Shown in pieces: positions 14,213-20,815 of a stretch of 20,815 bases of DNA (its first letter is position 1; each line of letters begins with the position of its first letter). This DNA is from an uncultured Collinsella sp. (GTDB lineage Bacteria > Actinomycetota > Coriobacteriia > Coriobacteriales > Coriobacteriaceae): contig UQWK01000036.1 of assembly GCA_900544725.1 (NCBI GenBank), positions 1 through 20,815 of the forward strand. Direction: 5' to 3'. The notes under the pieces were generated by a model. The model worked only from the letters and a program-made list of their open reading frames with translations, had not been told where the DNA came from and did not search any database. A program made the translations under genes and the position numbers.

Positions 14213-16351
14213 CTATTTGTCGGCATCGGCGTCGGCACCGGCATTGGCGGCACAGTCATCGCCGGCATCATCGGATGCGGCTTCGGCATCCTCCTGCATG
14301 GCCGCCTGCGCAAAGGCTGCGGCATCAGCCGCCAGCTCCTCCTCGCTCATACGAGGCGCACGCTTCTTGGTCGGCATACCGGCCGCCTTGGCATTGCGCT
14401 CCTCCTTGGCCGCCAGGATATCGCCCTCGCGCTCAAGGTAAGCATCCCACTCGTTGTCGAGCAGGGCGTTCACGGCGTCGCCTTCGACGGTCTCACGCTC
14501 AAGCAGCACCTTCGCCATCAAATCGAGCTGATCGCGACGGGCATCCAGGATCTCGACCGCACGACGATGGGCCTCACGCATAATGCGCTGGACCTCGATA
14601 TCGATGCGGCGCGCCGTCTCCTCGGAGTAATCCTGGTGATCGGCGTAATCGCGACCCAGGAATACCTGATGCTGCGCCTCGCCAAACACTTGCGTGCCCA
14701 GTTCCTCGCTCATGCCCAGGCGCGTGACCATCTCGCGCGCCATCTTGGTCGCGCGCTCCAGGTCGTTGCTCGCGCCCGACGTGATGTCGTCGCACATGAG
14801 TTCCTCGGCAACGCGACCGCCCAAGAACACGGCGAGCTCGTCGAGCATCTCATTCTTGGTCTTGAGGAAGTGGTCCTCCTGCGGAAGCTGCAGCGTGTAG
14901 CCCAGCGCCTGGCCGCGGCTGACAATCGAAATCTTATGAACCGGATCGGAGTGCTCCAAGATGTGACCCACCAGGGCATGGCCGCTCTCATGGTAGGCAA
15001 TCGTGGTGCGCTCGGCTTCGGTCATCACACGACCCCTGCGTTGCGGTCCGGCAATCACGCGCTCCATCGATTCCTCGACCTCGTCCATCGAGATCACGGA
15101 ACGATGGCGTCGGGCAGCCAGCAGCGCAGACTCGTTGAGCAGGTTCGCCAAATCGGCACCGGTGAAGCCAACGGTCATCTGGGCGAGCTTCTCAAACTTA
15201 ACGTCCTCGTCCATCGGCTTGTTCTCGGCATGCACGCGCAAGATCTGCTCGCGGCCCTTCACATCCGGACGGTCGACCGTAACCTGGCGGTCAAAACGGC
15301 CGGGACGCAGCAATGCCGGATCCAGGATGTCAGGACGGTTGGTCGCAGCGATCAGGATGACCGACTCGCTCTCCTCAAAACCGTCCATCTCGACCAGCAG
15401 CTGGTTGAGCGTCTGCTCGCGCTCGTCGTGGCCGCCGCCCAGGCCGGCTCCGCGCTGACGTCCCACGGCATCGATCTCATCGATGAAGATGATCGACGGG
15501 GCCTGGGACTTGGCCTCCTTAAAGAGGTCACGCACACGGCTGGCGCCGACACCCACGAACATCTCGACAAAGTCGGAACCCGAGATGCTAAAGAACGGCA
15601 CACCCGCCTCGCCGGCAACGGCCTTGGCCAGCAGCGTTTTACCGGTGCCCGGAGGGCCCACCAGCAACACGCCACGCGGGATCTTGGCGCCCATCTTGCG
15701 ATAGCGATCCGGATCGCTCAAAAAGTCACGGATCTCCTCGAGCTCCTCGACTGCCTCGTCCACGCCGGCAACGTCTTCAAACTTGACCTTGGGGCGCGTG
15801 GCCTCGTTGGTCTTGGCGTTGGTCTTGCCAAACTGCATGTTCCTGTTGTTGGCACCCATCATCTGGCGCATAAAGTAGAACATGATAGCGATCAGGGCGA
15901 TTGTCGGAAGCACGCTCATCGCCAAGTCGCCCCAAAAATCGGGATCGTTGGTGTTGACGATGTACTTGGTATCGGGGTGCTCCGCCATAAGGTCGGCAAG
16001 CGAATCGGAGCCGACATAGGTCGAGGAGAAGCTCTTGAGCTCGCTCGTATCGCCCTTGTCCTTCTTCGTCTTCCAGTAATGACCCGTCACGCTTCCGTCT
16101 TGAACCGTATAGGTCAGATCTTCGACGCGATCCTGCTTGATGGCACTCACCATCTCGCTCGTCGCGAGCTTAACTGTATTGCTGGAATTGGCAAAGCCGG
16201 AGCCCATGTTAAAGAAGGCGTAGCCCAGGAGCGCGCAAGCCAAAATAAAATACAGCCAGCCCGTACGCGTGGGCTTCTTGCCTCCGGGCATCCCCGGGAT
16301 CTTAGGCTCCCGGGGAGTCTGGGAATTGTTATCGTTACGGTCGTCGGGCAT
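14213..16351 (-). CDS. ftsH: ATP-dependent zinc metalloprotease FtsH
   Basis: A 712-residue membrane-anchored AAA+ protease that degrades misfolded membrane proteins and some cytosolic regulators. Two transmembrane helices (about 32-48 and 144-162) flank an extracytoplasmic domain. The AAA module has Walker A GPPGTGKT (232-239), Walker B IIFIDEID (287-294) and second region of homology ATNRPDILDPALLRPGRFDR. The protease zinc site is HESGH (454-458; HEAGH in E. coli) with a later Asp in GASNDLERA. The C-terminal 50 residues are an Ala/Asp/Glu-rich acidic tail of low complexity. The ATG at 16351 is 1 nt past the hpt stop, with GGAGG inside the hpt end, so the two are co-translated from one message. 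Confidence 0.97.
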   Translation of the reverse strand: MPDDRNDNNSQTPREPKIPGMPGGKKPTRTGWLYFILACALLGYAFFNMGSGFANSSNTVKLATSEMVSAIKQDRVEDLTYTVQDGSVTGHYWKTKKDKGDTSELKSFSSTYVGSDSLADLMAEHPDTKYIVNTNDPDFWGDLAMSVLPTIALIAIMFYFMRQMMGANNRNMQFGKTNAKTNEATRPKVKFEDVAGVDEAVEELEEIRDFLSDPDRYRKMGAKIPRGVLLVGPPGTGKTLLAKAVAGEAGVPFFSISGSDFVEMFVGVGASRVRDLFKEAKSQAPSIIFIDEIDAVGRQRGAGLGGGHDEREQTLNQLLVEMDGFEESESVILIAATNRPDILDPALLRPGRFDRQVTVDRPDVKGREQILRVHAENKPMDEDVKFEKLAQMTVGFTGADLANLLNESALLAARRHRSVISMDEVEESMERVIAGPQRRGRVMTEAERTTIAYHESGHALVGHILEHSDPVHKISIVSRGQALGYTLQLPQEDHFLKTKNEMLDELAVFLGGRVAEELMCDDITSGASNDLERATKMAREMVTRLGMSEELGTQVFGEAQHQVFLGRDYADHQDYSEETARRIDIEVQRIMREAHRRAVEILDARRDQLDLMAKVLLERETVEGDAVNALLDNEWDAYLEREGDILAAKEERNAKAAGMPTKKRAPRMSEEELAADAAAFAQAAMQEDAEAASDDAGDDCAANAGADADADK

Positions 16352-16352
16352 C

Positions 16353-16901
16353 TTACGAATAAACCTCCGGTTTCAAAATGCCCAGATACGGAAGGTTACG
16401 ATAGCGCTCGGCATAGTCGAGGCCGTAGCCCACCACAAAGGCATCGGGGCAATGGGTTCCAACATACTTGGGCGTGATGGCCGAGGTACGGTCCTCAACG
16501 TCCTTCCACAGGAAGGCGGCGACCTCCAGAGAAGCGGGCTTGCGGCTCTCGAGGTTCTTCATCAGATACTTGAGTGTCAGGCCCGAGTCCAGAATGTCCT
16601 CGACGATCAGCACGTCGCGACCGCGGATGTCGATATCCAGGTCCTTAATGATACGCACGATACCCGAGGACTTCACACCGTCACCATAGCTCGAAACAGC
16701 CATGAAATCGATGTTGGTCGGCAGCTCGATCTTGCGCATCAGGTCACCCATAAAGACCACAGCGCCGCGCAGGACCGCAATCAGCACCAGATCCTTACCC
16801 GCGTAGTCGCGAGTAATCTGCTCGCCTAGGCGAGAGACGATACCGTCGATATCCTCCTGCGTAAACAGAACCTTCTCGATATCCGGATGTTGAGAAGCCA
16901 T
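16353..16901 (-). CDS. hpt: Hypoxanthine phosphoribosyltransferase
   Basis: A 182-residue cytosolic purine-salvage enzyme that converts hypoxanthine (and often guanine) with PRPP to IMP (GMP). The PRPP-binding motif VLIVEDILDSGLTL (97-110) is complete. The LRG cis-peptide loop (44-46), SSYGDG (70-75) and the C-terminal RYRNLPYLGILKPEVYS block are standard for the family. The ATG at 16901 follows AGAAAGGG. A candidate promoter lies in the 147-nt gap after tilS, so hpt-ftsH can be expressed independently of tilS. The hpt-ftsH pairing downstream of tilS is common in Gram-positive bacteria. Confidence 0.96.
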   Translation of the reverse strand: MASQHPDIEKVLFTQEDIDGIVSRLGEQITRDYAGKDLVLIAVLRGAVVFMGDLMRKIELPTNIDFMAVSSYGDGVKSSGIVRIIKDLDIDIRGRDVLIVEDILDSGLTLKYLMKNLESRKPASLEVAAFLWKDVEDRTSAITPKYVGTHCPDAFVVGYGLDYAERYRNLPYLGILKPEVYS

Positions 16902-16957
16902 GACAACCCTTTCTTGTGCTTATCGCCCACACACCGCCGTATGGACGCGAGCTTCAC

Positions 16958-16987
16958 ATTCTAGCAGCGCACGGGGTATATTTTCCA
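16958..16987 (-). promoter_or_regulatory. Candidate promoter of hpt-ftsH
   Basis: On the minus strand TGGAAA (16982-16987, 4 of 6) and TAGAAT (16958-16963, 5 of 6) are 18 nt apart, with a leader of about 50 nt to hpt. Confidence 0.45.
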
Positions 16988-17048
16988 GCCCGTACGCCAT
17001 CAGCGCGGGAATACCGTCAACGTCGCACAGAATAGCTGGCGTGGGACG

Positions 17049-18587
17049 CTATTCCGCATCGACCACACGAAGCAGATACGCCACGCGCGTTGCGGCCGTG
17101 CATTTAAAACGCTCGTCCGTGCGAACGCCTGCGACCCATACCACGGCACCTCCCGGAGCCGTTCTCACCACAGGAACGCCTGCGCGCTCAGAAACGGGAA
17201 TACGAGCCTCGTTGAGCAGGTCGGATACCTTCTTACTTCGCCCACTCATGCCCAACGGACACATCACATCCCCCGGCGCGGGACCGTCTACCCACAGACG
17301 CGCCAAACGCGCCTCGGCGGGAATCTCCCCGCGCGAGCCGGCGAGCATCCGTTCGCTATCGCGATCGGCAAAGCCCAGCGTCGCGGCATCCACCATAGCG
17401 ACCACCCCTCCGGCACCCGCAAGTTCGCGGGCACGGCGCACAATATCACACCCCGGCTCGACGGCTATCGGCTCTGCCACCAGGATGCGGCCCGCCCCCA
17501 GCGGCAATCGACCGGGAATGGTGACCCAATCGGCAACTAACCCCTCGCGCGCCGCCGGGGCCTTGAATGACAGCATGCCAAACTCCACGCGCGCATCGAT
17601 TCCCGCCGGCAGCGTGACCGAACCCGAGCCTTCGGCGACACAGGCAAGCACGCGCTCCACATGCCGCATCTCCGGGCGAGCGTCGGGGTCGATACGCTTA
17701 ATTGCCAGTCGCACCATACGCCGAGCAATCACCACCTCGGCCGCGGCCAGTCGGCGAGCGTCAAGGACCAGTGCACCCGCCGCCTCCTTACGCAGGCAGC
17801 TTCGAAACGCCTGCGCGGAAAGCTGGGAAAGAAATGCGTCCTCATCGCCTAAGATCTCGCAGGCGGCGCCAATCGTCTTACAGACGCTCGCGTTGCGCTG
17901 CGCCACCACCGGCATCACCCGATGGCGCACGTAGTTTCGCAGATACGAGATATCCTCATTGCTCTCGTCTTCACGCCACGGCTGACCATGTACCTGTAGA
18001 TAGCCCACGAGCTCGCCATGAGTTAGGTCGAGCAAGGGACGTACCACGATATTCCTCCGGCGAGGAATGCTCGATAGGCCAGCGGGCCCCGAACCCTTAA
18101 TCGCGTTCATCAAAAACGTTTCCGCGCGATCCGAAGACGTGTGCGCGGTGCAGATACGAGCCGCCGTTCGCGGTGCCCCCGTCTGGGCGCAGAGCTCGCG
18201 AACATACCTCCGCGCCGCGGCATAGCGCACTTCGCGGGCCGCGGCCTCAATATTGCCCGACTCCCCATCAAAATAAGCGTGCTCCACGCACAGCGGTAAA
18301 CCATATTTCGCGCAGAGCTCACGCACAAAGGCCTCGTCGCCATCGGACGCCTTGCCGCGCAGATGATGGTTCACATGCAGCACGTGCAGTCGCTCGCGAG
18401 CAATGGGGGCAACACCGCGTCCGTCTTGGATATCCAGCTTTGATGTGCACGCCATAAGAAGCAGTGCCGTCGAGTCCGCGCCGCCTGATACCATGAGCAC
18501 GACAGGAGCAGCCTGCTGTCTCGTCCGGGTCTCATCGACTGCCCCAGGCACGGCATGGTGTCCATAATGCTGAGATACCGTAGGCAT
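17049..18587 (-). CDS. tilS: tRNA(Ile)-lysidine synthase TilS
   Basis: A 512-residue cytosolic enzyme that attaches lysine to C34 of the CAU-anticodon tRNA-Ile, so that it reads AUA. The N-terminal ATP-pyrophosphatase P-loop is SGGADST (34-40), followed by LHVNHHLRG (70-78) and an HTSSDRAETFLMNAIKGSG block that matches the family's TilS-specific motif. RNYVRHRVMP continues the catalytic domain. A C-terminal TilS domain ends with VSDLLNEARIPVSERAGVPVV and GVRTDERFK. It is longer than E. coli TilS (about 430), partly through an N-terminal extension of about 25 residues. The ATG at 18587 follows GAGGAGGAAGC. It is divergent from the MBL-fold gene and upstream of hpt-ftsH. Confidence 0.93.
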   Translation of the reverse strand: MPTVSQHYGHHAVPGAVDETRTRQQAAPVVLMVSGGADSTALLLMACTSKLDIQDGRGVAPIARERLHVLHVNHHLRGKASDGDEAFVRELCAKYGLPLCVEHAYFDGESGNIEAAAREVRYAAARRYVRELCAQTGAPRTAARICTAHTSSDRAETFLMNAIKGSGPAGLSSIPRRRNIVVRPLLDLTHGELVGYLQVHGQPWREDESNEDISYLRNYVRHRVMPVVAQRNASVCKTIGAACEILGDEDAFLSQLSAQAFRSCLRKEAAGALVLDARRLAAAEVVIARRMVRLAIKRIDPDARPEMRHVERVLACVAEGSGSVTLPAGIDARVEFGMLSFKAPAAREGLVADWVTIPGRLPLGAGRILVAEPIAVEPGCDIVRRARELAGAGGVVAMVDAATLGFADRDSERMLAGSRGEIPAEARLARLWVDGPAPGDVMCPLGMSGRSKKVSDLLNEARIPVSERAGVPVVRTAPGGAVVWVAGVRTDERFKCTAATRVAYLLRVVDAE

Positions 18588-18615
18588 TTGCTTCCTCCTC
18601 TATTCGTCCGCACCC

Positions 18616-18621
18616 ATTGTA
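18616..18621 (-). promoter_or_regulatory. Candidate -10 box for tilS
   Basis: TACAAT on the minus strand lies 28 nt upstream of the tilS ATG in the 48-nt divergent gap. The -35 would fall inside the 5' end of the MBL-fold gene; GAGACA at 15-nt spacing is a weak match. Confidence 0.35.
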
Positions 18622-18635
18622 TCCTTTGGAATCTT

Positions 18636-19445
18636 ATGTCTCGTCTGCACCTTCATATCCTCGGCAGTGGCTCTAAAGGCAACTGCGCACTCATCGAGGG
18701 CCCGCAGGGGCTCATTATGGTCGATGACGGACTTTCTCGCCGCGAGACATTAAAGCGCATGGCAGAACTGGGGCTCTCGGCAGACAACGTCTCGGCTCTT
18801 CTCATTACTCATGAGCATAGCGATCACATCAAGGGCCTCGATGTCTGGTGCAAGCACTGGCACGGCCCCCTCTTTGCCAGCAGGGGCACTCTTTCGAACA
18901 AAGAAAATCTTTCGCATCTGCCTGTCGAGGAATTCGACCCCGGTGACACCCTATCCATTGCCGGCATCCACGTGCAAACCTACTCAACATCACACGATGT
19001 CATAAATCCAATCGGCTTTCGATTCGACGCCCCCGATGATTCCATTGGCTTTGCCACCGACACCGGAGAGCTATCGAGCCAAGCCATGAACACCCTCAAA
19101 GATTGTCGAGTCCTCGCGCTCGAAAGCAACCACGATGTGACCATGCTGCGCGAGGGAGAATATCCCCGCTTTCTTCAGGAGCGCATCCTGTCTGCAAGGG
19201 GACACCTCTCCAACGAGCAAGCCGCCGAAGCCGCACGCGAGCTTGTTACCGATCGCACCGAACAGCTCATTGCCATGCATATCAGCCAAGATAACAATCG
19301 CCCGAGTCTTACCGTCAAAAGCTATGCCAAAGCTCTAGCCGCAACCCTGGATGACGAGGTCGACAGCTCCGCCACCCTTCTCCAAGGATCGCGAAATCTC
19401 TCGATACGCCCCGCAAGCCAGTATCGGCCAGCAACCATTCAATAG
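18636..19445 (+). CDS. Metallo-beta-lactamase-fold hydrolase, YycJ/WalJ-like
   Basis: A 269-residue protein of the metallo-beta-lactamase fold. The start HILGSGSKGNCALIEG (8-22) and the zinc motif THEHSDH (58-64) are characteristic of the YycJ/WalJ group. Further metal ligands are likely at H in TSHDV, D in ATDTGEL and H in ARGHLS. Members are implicated in DNA repair or cell-wall coordination in Firmicutes, and they are predicted nucleases or phosphodiesterases; the activity here is not established. No transmembrane segment is seen. ATG at 18636 begins exactly at the domain; its ribosome site (TTGGA) is weak, and longer in-frame starts overlap tilS. It is monocistronic, with a strong terminator. 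Confidence 0.87.
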   Translation: MSRLHLHILGSGSKGNCALIEGPQGLIMVDDGLSRRETLKRMAELGLSADNVSALLITHEHSDHIKGLDVWCKHWHGPLFASRGTLSNKENLSHLPVEEFDPGDTLSIAGIHVQTYSTSHDVINPIGFRFDAPDDSIGFATDTGELSSQAMNTLKDCRVLALESNHDVTMLREGEYPRFLQERILSARGHLSNEQAAEAARELVTDRTEQLIAMHISQDNNRPSLTVKSYAKALAATLDDEVDSSATLLQGSRNLSIRPASQYRPATIQ

Positions 19446-19454
19446 ACTGTCCTA

Positions 19455-19500
19455 GACAGCAAAAGGGGCCGGGAATCGCTTCCCAGCCCCTTTTGTTGTC
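19455..19500. terminator. Bidirectional terminator between MBL-fold and hsp20 genes
   Basis: Bases 19455-19475 and 19480-19500 pair at 19 of 21 positions with loop TCGC. The core is AAAAGGGGC with GCCCCTTTT, followed on the plus strand by GTTGTCTTTTAA. It lies 9 nt past the MBL-fold stop and 27 nt past the hsp20 stop. Confidence 0.85.
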
Positions 19501-19527
19501 TTTTAATAGCGCAAAACACCAACGAAG

Positions 19528-19959
19528 TTAGTCGATGGAGATCTTCGTGACGTTCTTCTTCTCAACGATCTTGGGAACCGTAACGGTCAGGATGCCGTCG
19601 GCGTACTTAGCCGAGAGGCCCTCGCTCGAAGCGTCCTTAAGATACACGCCACGCGTCGCGCTGTACGAGCTGAACTCCTTCTGCAGGAAGTTCTTGCCCT
19701 CGTTCTCCTCGTCTTCCTCGACATTCACGCTAATGGACAGACGGCCCTCGTTAAGCTCGACATCGATATCGTCCTTGGCGACGCCGGTCAGATAAGCCTT
19801 GACCTCATAGCCATCGCCCTTATCCTCAACGTCAACGGGGAACGCCTTAGAGGCAATCGAGCTGTTCGCTAGGTCGCTCATATCATCAAACAGATCGAAC
19901 AGCGAGCTTGCAGAGGGACGAACGCCAAAAACCGAACGATAAGGAACCATGCTTGCCAT
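19528..19959 (-). CDS. Small heat-shock protein, Hsp20/alpha-crystallin family
   Basis: A 143-residue cytosolic ATP-independent chaperone that holds unfolding proteins. The alpha-crystallin domain spans about 40-131, from FPVDVEDKGDGYEVKAYLTG to the signature DGILTVTVPK (121-130). The C-terminal I-x-I anchor is present as KISID (139-143). The N-terminal arm SLFDLFDDMSD is the usual oligomerisation segment. The ATG at 19959 follows AAGGAG at 8 nt; an upstream in-frame extension of 45 residues has no homology. The 5' region is AT-rich and contains an inverted repeat that could be a heat-shock operator. Single gene, transcribed away from the tail-anchored protein gene. Confidence 0.95.
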   Translation of the reverse strand: MASMVPYRSVFGVRPSASSLFDLFDDMSDLANSSIASKAFPVDVEDKGDGYEVKAYLTGVAKDDIDVELNEGRLSISVNVEEDEENEGKNFLQKEFSSYSATRGVYLKDASSEGLSAKYADGILTVTVPKIVEKKNVTKISID

Positions 19960-20025
19960 GTTTACCACTCCTTTATAGGACTGCCGAGTCATCTTCCAGG
20001 TGACTGGGACTTCTTTTGACGCTCT

Positions 20026-20054
20026 TATATATGCCCACCCGGTGCTCATATATA
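20026..20054 (-). promoter_or_regulatory. Inverted repeat upstream of hsp20, possible operator
   Basis: TATATATG (20026-20033) and CATATATA (20047-20054) are inverted copies with a 13-nt spacer, 67-95 nt before the hsp20 ATG. Neither a CIRCE nor a complete HAIR (HspR) site was found. AT-richness could also simply be the promoter. Confidence 0.35.
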
Positions 20055-20236
20055 CATCGACTATAAAGTTTTTTGAGTCCAGTACTATAAGCATATCTAA
20101 GTGCGTATGACTCAGGTTTTAGGAAGGTTAAAGTTCTTTGAACCAGAGCTTAAATACCGAGTATGTCCCCAGCTACAAATAACAAGGGGCTTACAATGAG
20201 CGCGTACACGTTGTTGGTAACGAGCTAAAGGGCATC

Positions 20237-20704
20237 ATGGACGACCAAAACCAGAACAATATGTTTATGCCGACGCAGGGGGAAGATACTTCCACGCAGC
20301 CGCCACGGTTCCATCGCCCCCACATCTCGCAAGAGCCCATTAATGATGCAGAGCCCGAGTATGTGACGAGAAATCGCTATCAAACGCTCGAGGATGCCCA
20401 AACGGGACGTAAGCATATGGGCGTCGCATCGGGCGATCCCGTATATCTAAAAGATGCACCGTTATCAAAAAACAGCGCAATCAATGACGACCCGACGAAA
20501 ACGCCCATAACTCGGCAGCAAAGAGGTCCTCGACCTAAGCAAACCTTAACGCATTCGGCTCGTTATCTCGAAACGCCAAAACAGGGAAAATCAATCTTCG
20601 TTTCGTCAAGTAAACGACGCAAGCAGCATCGACTGACAATCCTGCTTTTGATCATTATGGTCATAGCAATTGCACTTGTGATTCGATTTATTGTCTTTAA
20701 ATAA
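20237..20704 (+). CDS. Hypothetical tail-anchored membrane protein
   Basis: I do not recognise this 155-residue protein. The first 120 residues are polar, rich in Gln, Asn, Pro and Asp, and probably disordered. A basic patch SKRRKQHR (125-132) precedes one hydrophobic helix (about 133-153, LTILLLIIMVIAIALVIRFIV), with only two residues after it. This is the layout of a tail-anchored protein whose bulk stays in the cytoplasm. There are no cysteines. The ATG at 20237 follows AAAGGG with 4 nt spacing. It is divergent from hsp20 and is followed by a terminator at 20775-20802. Sequence composition looks native. A link to stress or envelope function is only a guess from position. Confidence 0.75.
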   Translation: MDDQNQNNMFMPTQGEDTSTQPPRFHRPHISQEPINDAEPEYVTRNRYQTLEDAQTGRKHMGVASGDPVYLKDAPLSKNSAINDDPTKTPITRQQRGPRPKQTLTHSARYLETPKQGKSIFVSSSKRRKQHRLTILLLIIMVIAIALVIRFIVFK

Positions 20705-20774
20705 AAGCTCATGACCCATAAGCCCAACCGGGTTACAGGTGAAATGCGACGACATTGTGAAGTGTTAACGCAAA

Positions 20775-20802
20775 AAGGGGGAGGCCGCGAGGCCTCCCCC
20801 TT
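20775..20802. terminator. Bidirectional terminator at the right edge
   Basis: AAGGGGGAGGCC (20775-20786) and GGCCTCCCCCTT (20791-20802) form a perfect 12-bp stem with loop GCGA. On the minus strand it runs into TTTTTGCG, so it probably also ends a convergent gene beyond the window. Confidence 0.8.
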
Positions 20803-20815
20803 CTCAGTTCTAGCG

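Noticed and set aside
14105..16477. A 790-codon open frame on the plus strand antisense to ftsH
   Set aside because: It mirrors FtsH codons in a GC-rich gene, has no recognisable domain, begins inside a palindrome, and overlaps a certain gene over its whole length.
1..20815. CRISPR array, tRNA/rRNA genes, insertion sequences or prophage genes
   Set aside because: No regularly spaced repeats, cloverleaf-like sequences, transposase or phage proteins were seen by reading both strands; a dedicated scan was not possible here.

Overview
The window looks like chromosomal DNA of a GC-rich, gut-type actinobacterium, most likely class Coriobacteriia and plausibly Collinsella or a close relative. The basis is the actinobacterial gene order tilS-hpt-ftsH, the many PTS and amino-acid ABC genes, an EF-G-like paralogue, a twin-arginine-type lipoprotein signal and the codon use. 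This taxonomic call is inference, not a database result. No tRNA, rRNA, CRISPR array, transposase, phage gene or origin was recognised.

Layout. Positions 1-2524 (minus strand) hold a sugar operon: a fructose-family PTS EIIBC permease followed by a GatZ/KbaZ-like aldolase subunit that runs off the left edge. A LacI-family regulator (2940-3950, plus) faces it across a 415-bp gap with a perfect palindrome centred on CG, the expected form of a LacI-type operator. Next come a membrane-anchored or secreted DNA/RNA non-specific endonuclease (4070-5053, plus) and, convergent to it, an EF-G-like protein whose GTPase motifs are eroded (5183-7258, minus).

Positions 7569-9990 (minus) encode a complete polar amino-acid ABC importer: lipoprotein binding protein, permease and ATPase. 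It has a well-placed promoter with repeated boxes, a structured intercistronic element and a terminator. The gap upstream of it carries the most striking non-coding feature, a 147-nt element with perfect 39-bp inverted repeats (10083-10229). A divergent RlmD/TrmA-type RNA m5U methyltransferase follows (10339-11772).

Positions 11852-18587 (minus) contain a PHP-family phosphoesterase, a class I aminotransferase, and the housekeeping cluster tilS, hpt, ftsH. A 62-nt near-perfect hairpin containing GGGGACAGAC lies between ftsH and the aminotransferase gene. Divergent from tilS is a YycJ/WalJ-like metallo-beta-lactamase-fold protein (18636-19445). The right end has a small heat-shock protein (19528-19959, minus) and an unrecognised tail-anchored protein (20237-20704, plus).

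Most genes are ordinary housekeeping or transport functions. The points most worth a second look are the two long palindromic elements, the intercistronic structure in the ABC operon, the EF-G-like protein with altered G3 and G4 motifs, and the GatZ-like/fructose-PTS pairing with its candidate operator. I found no clear sign of a wholly new multi-gene system.
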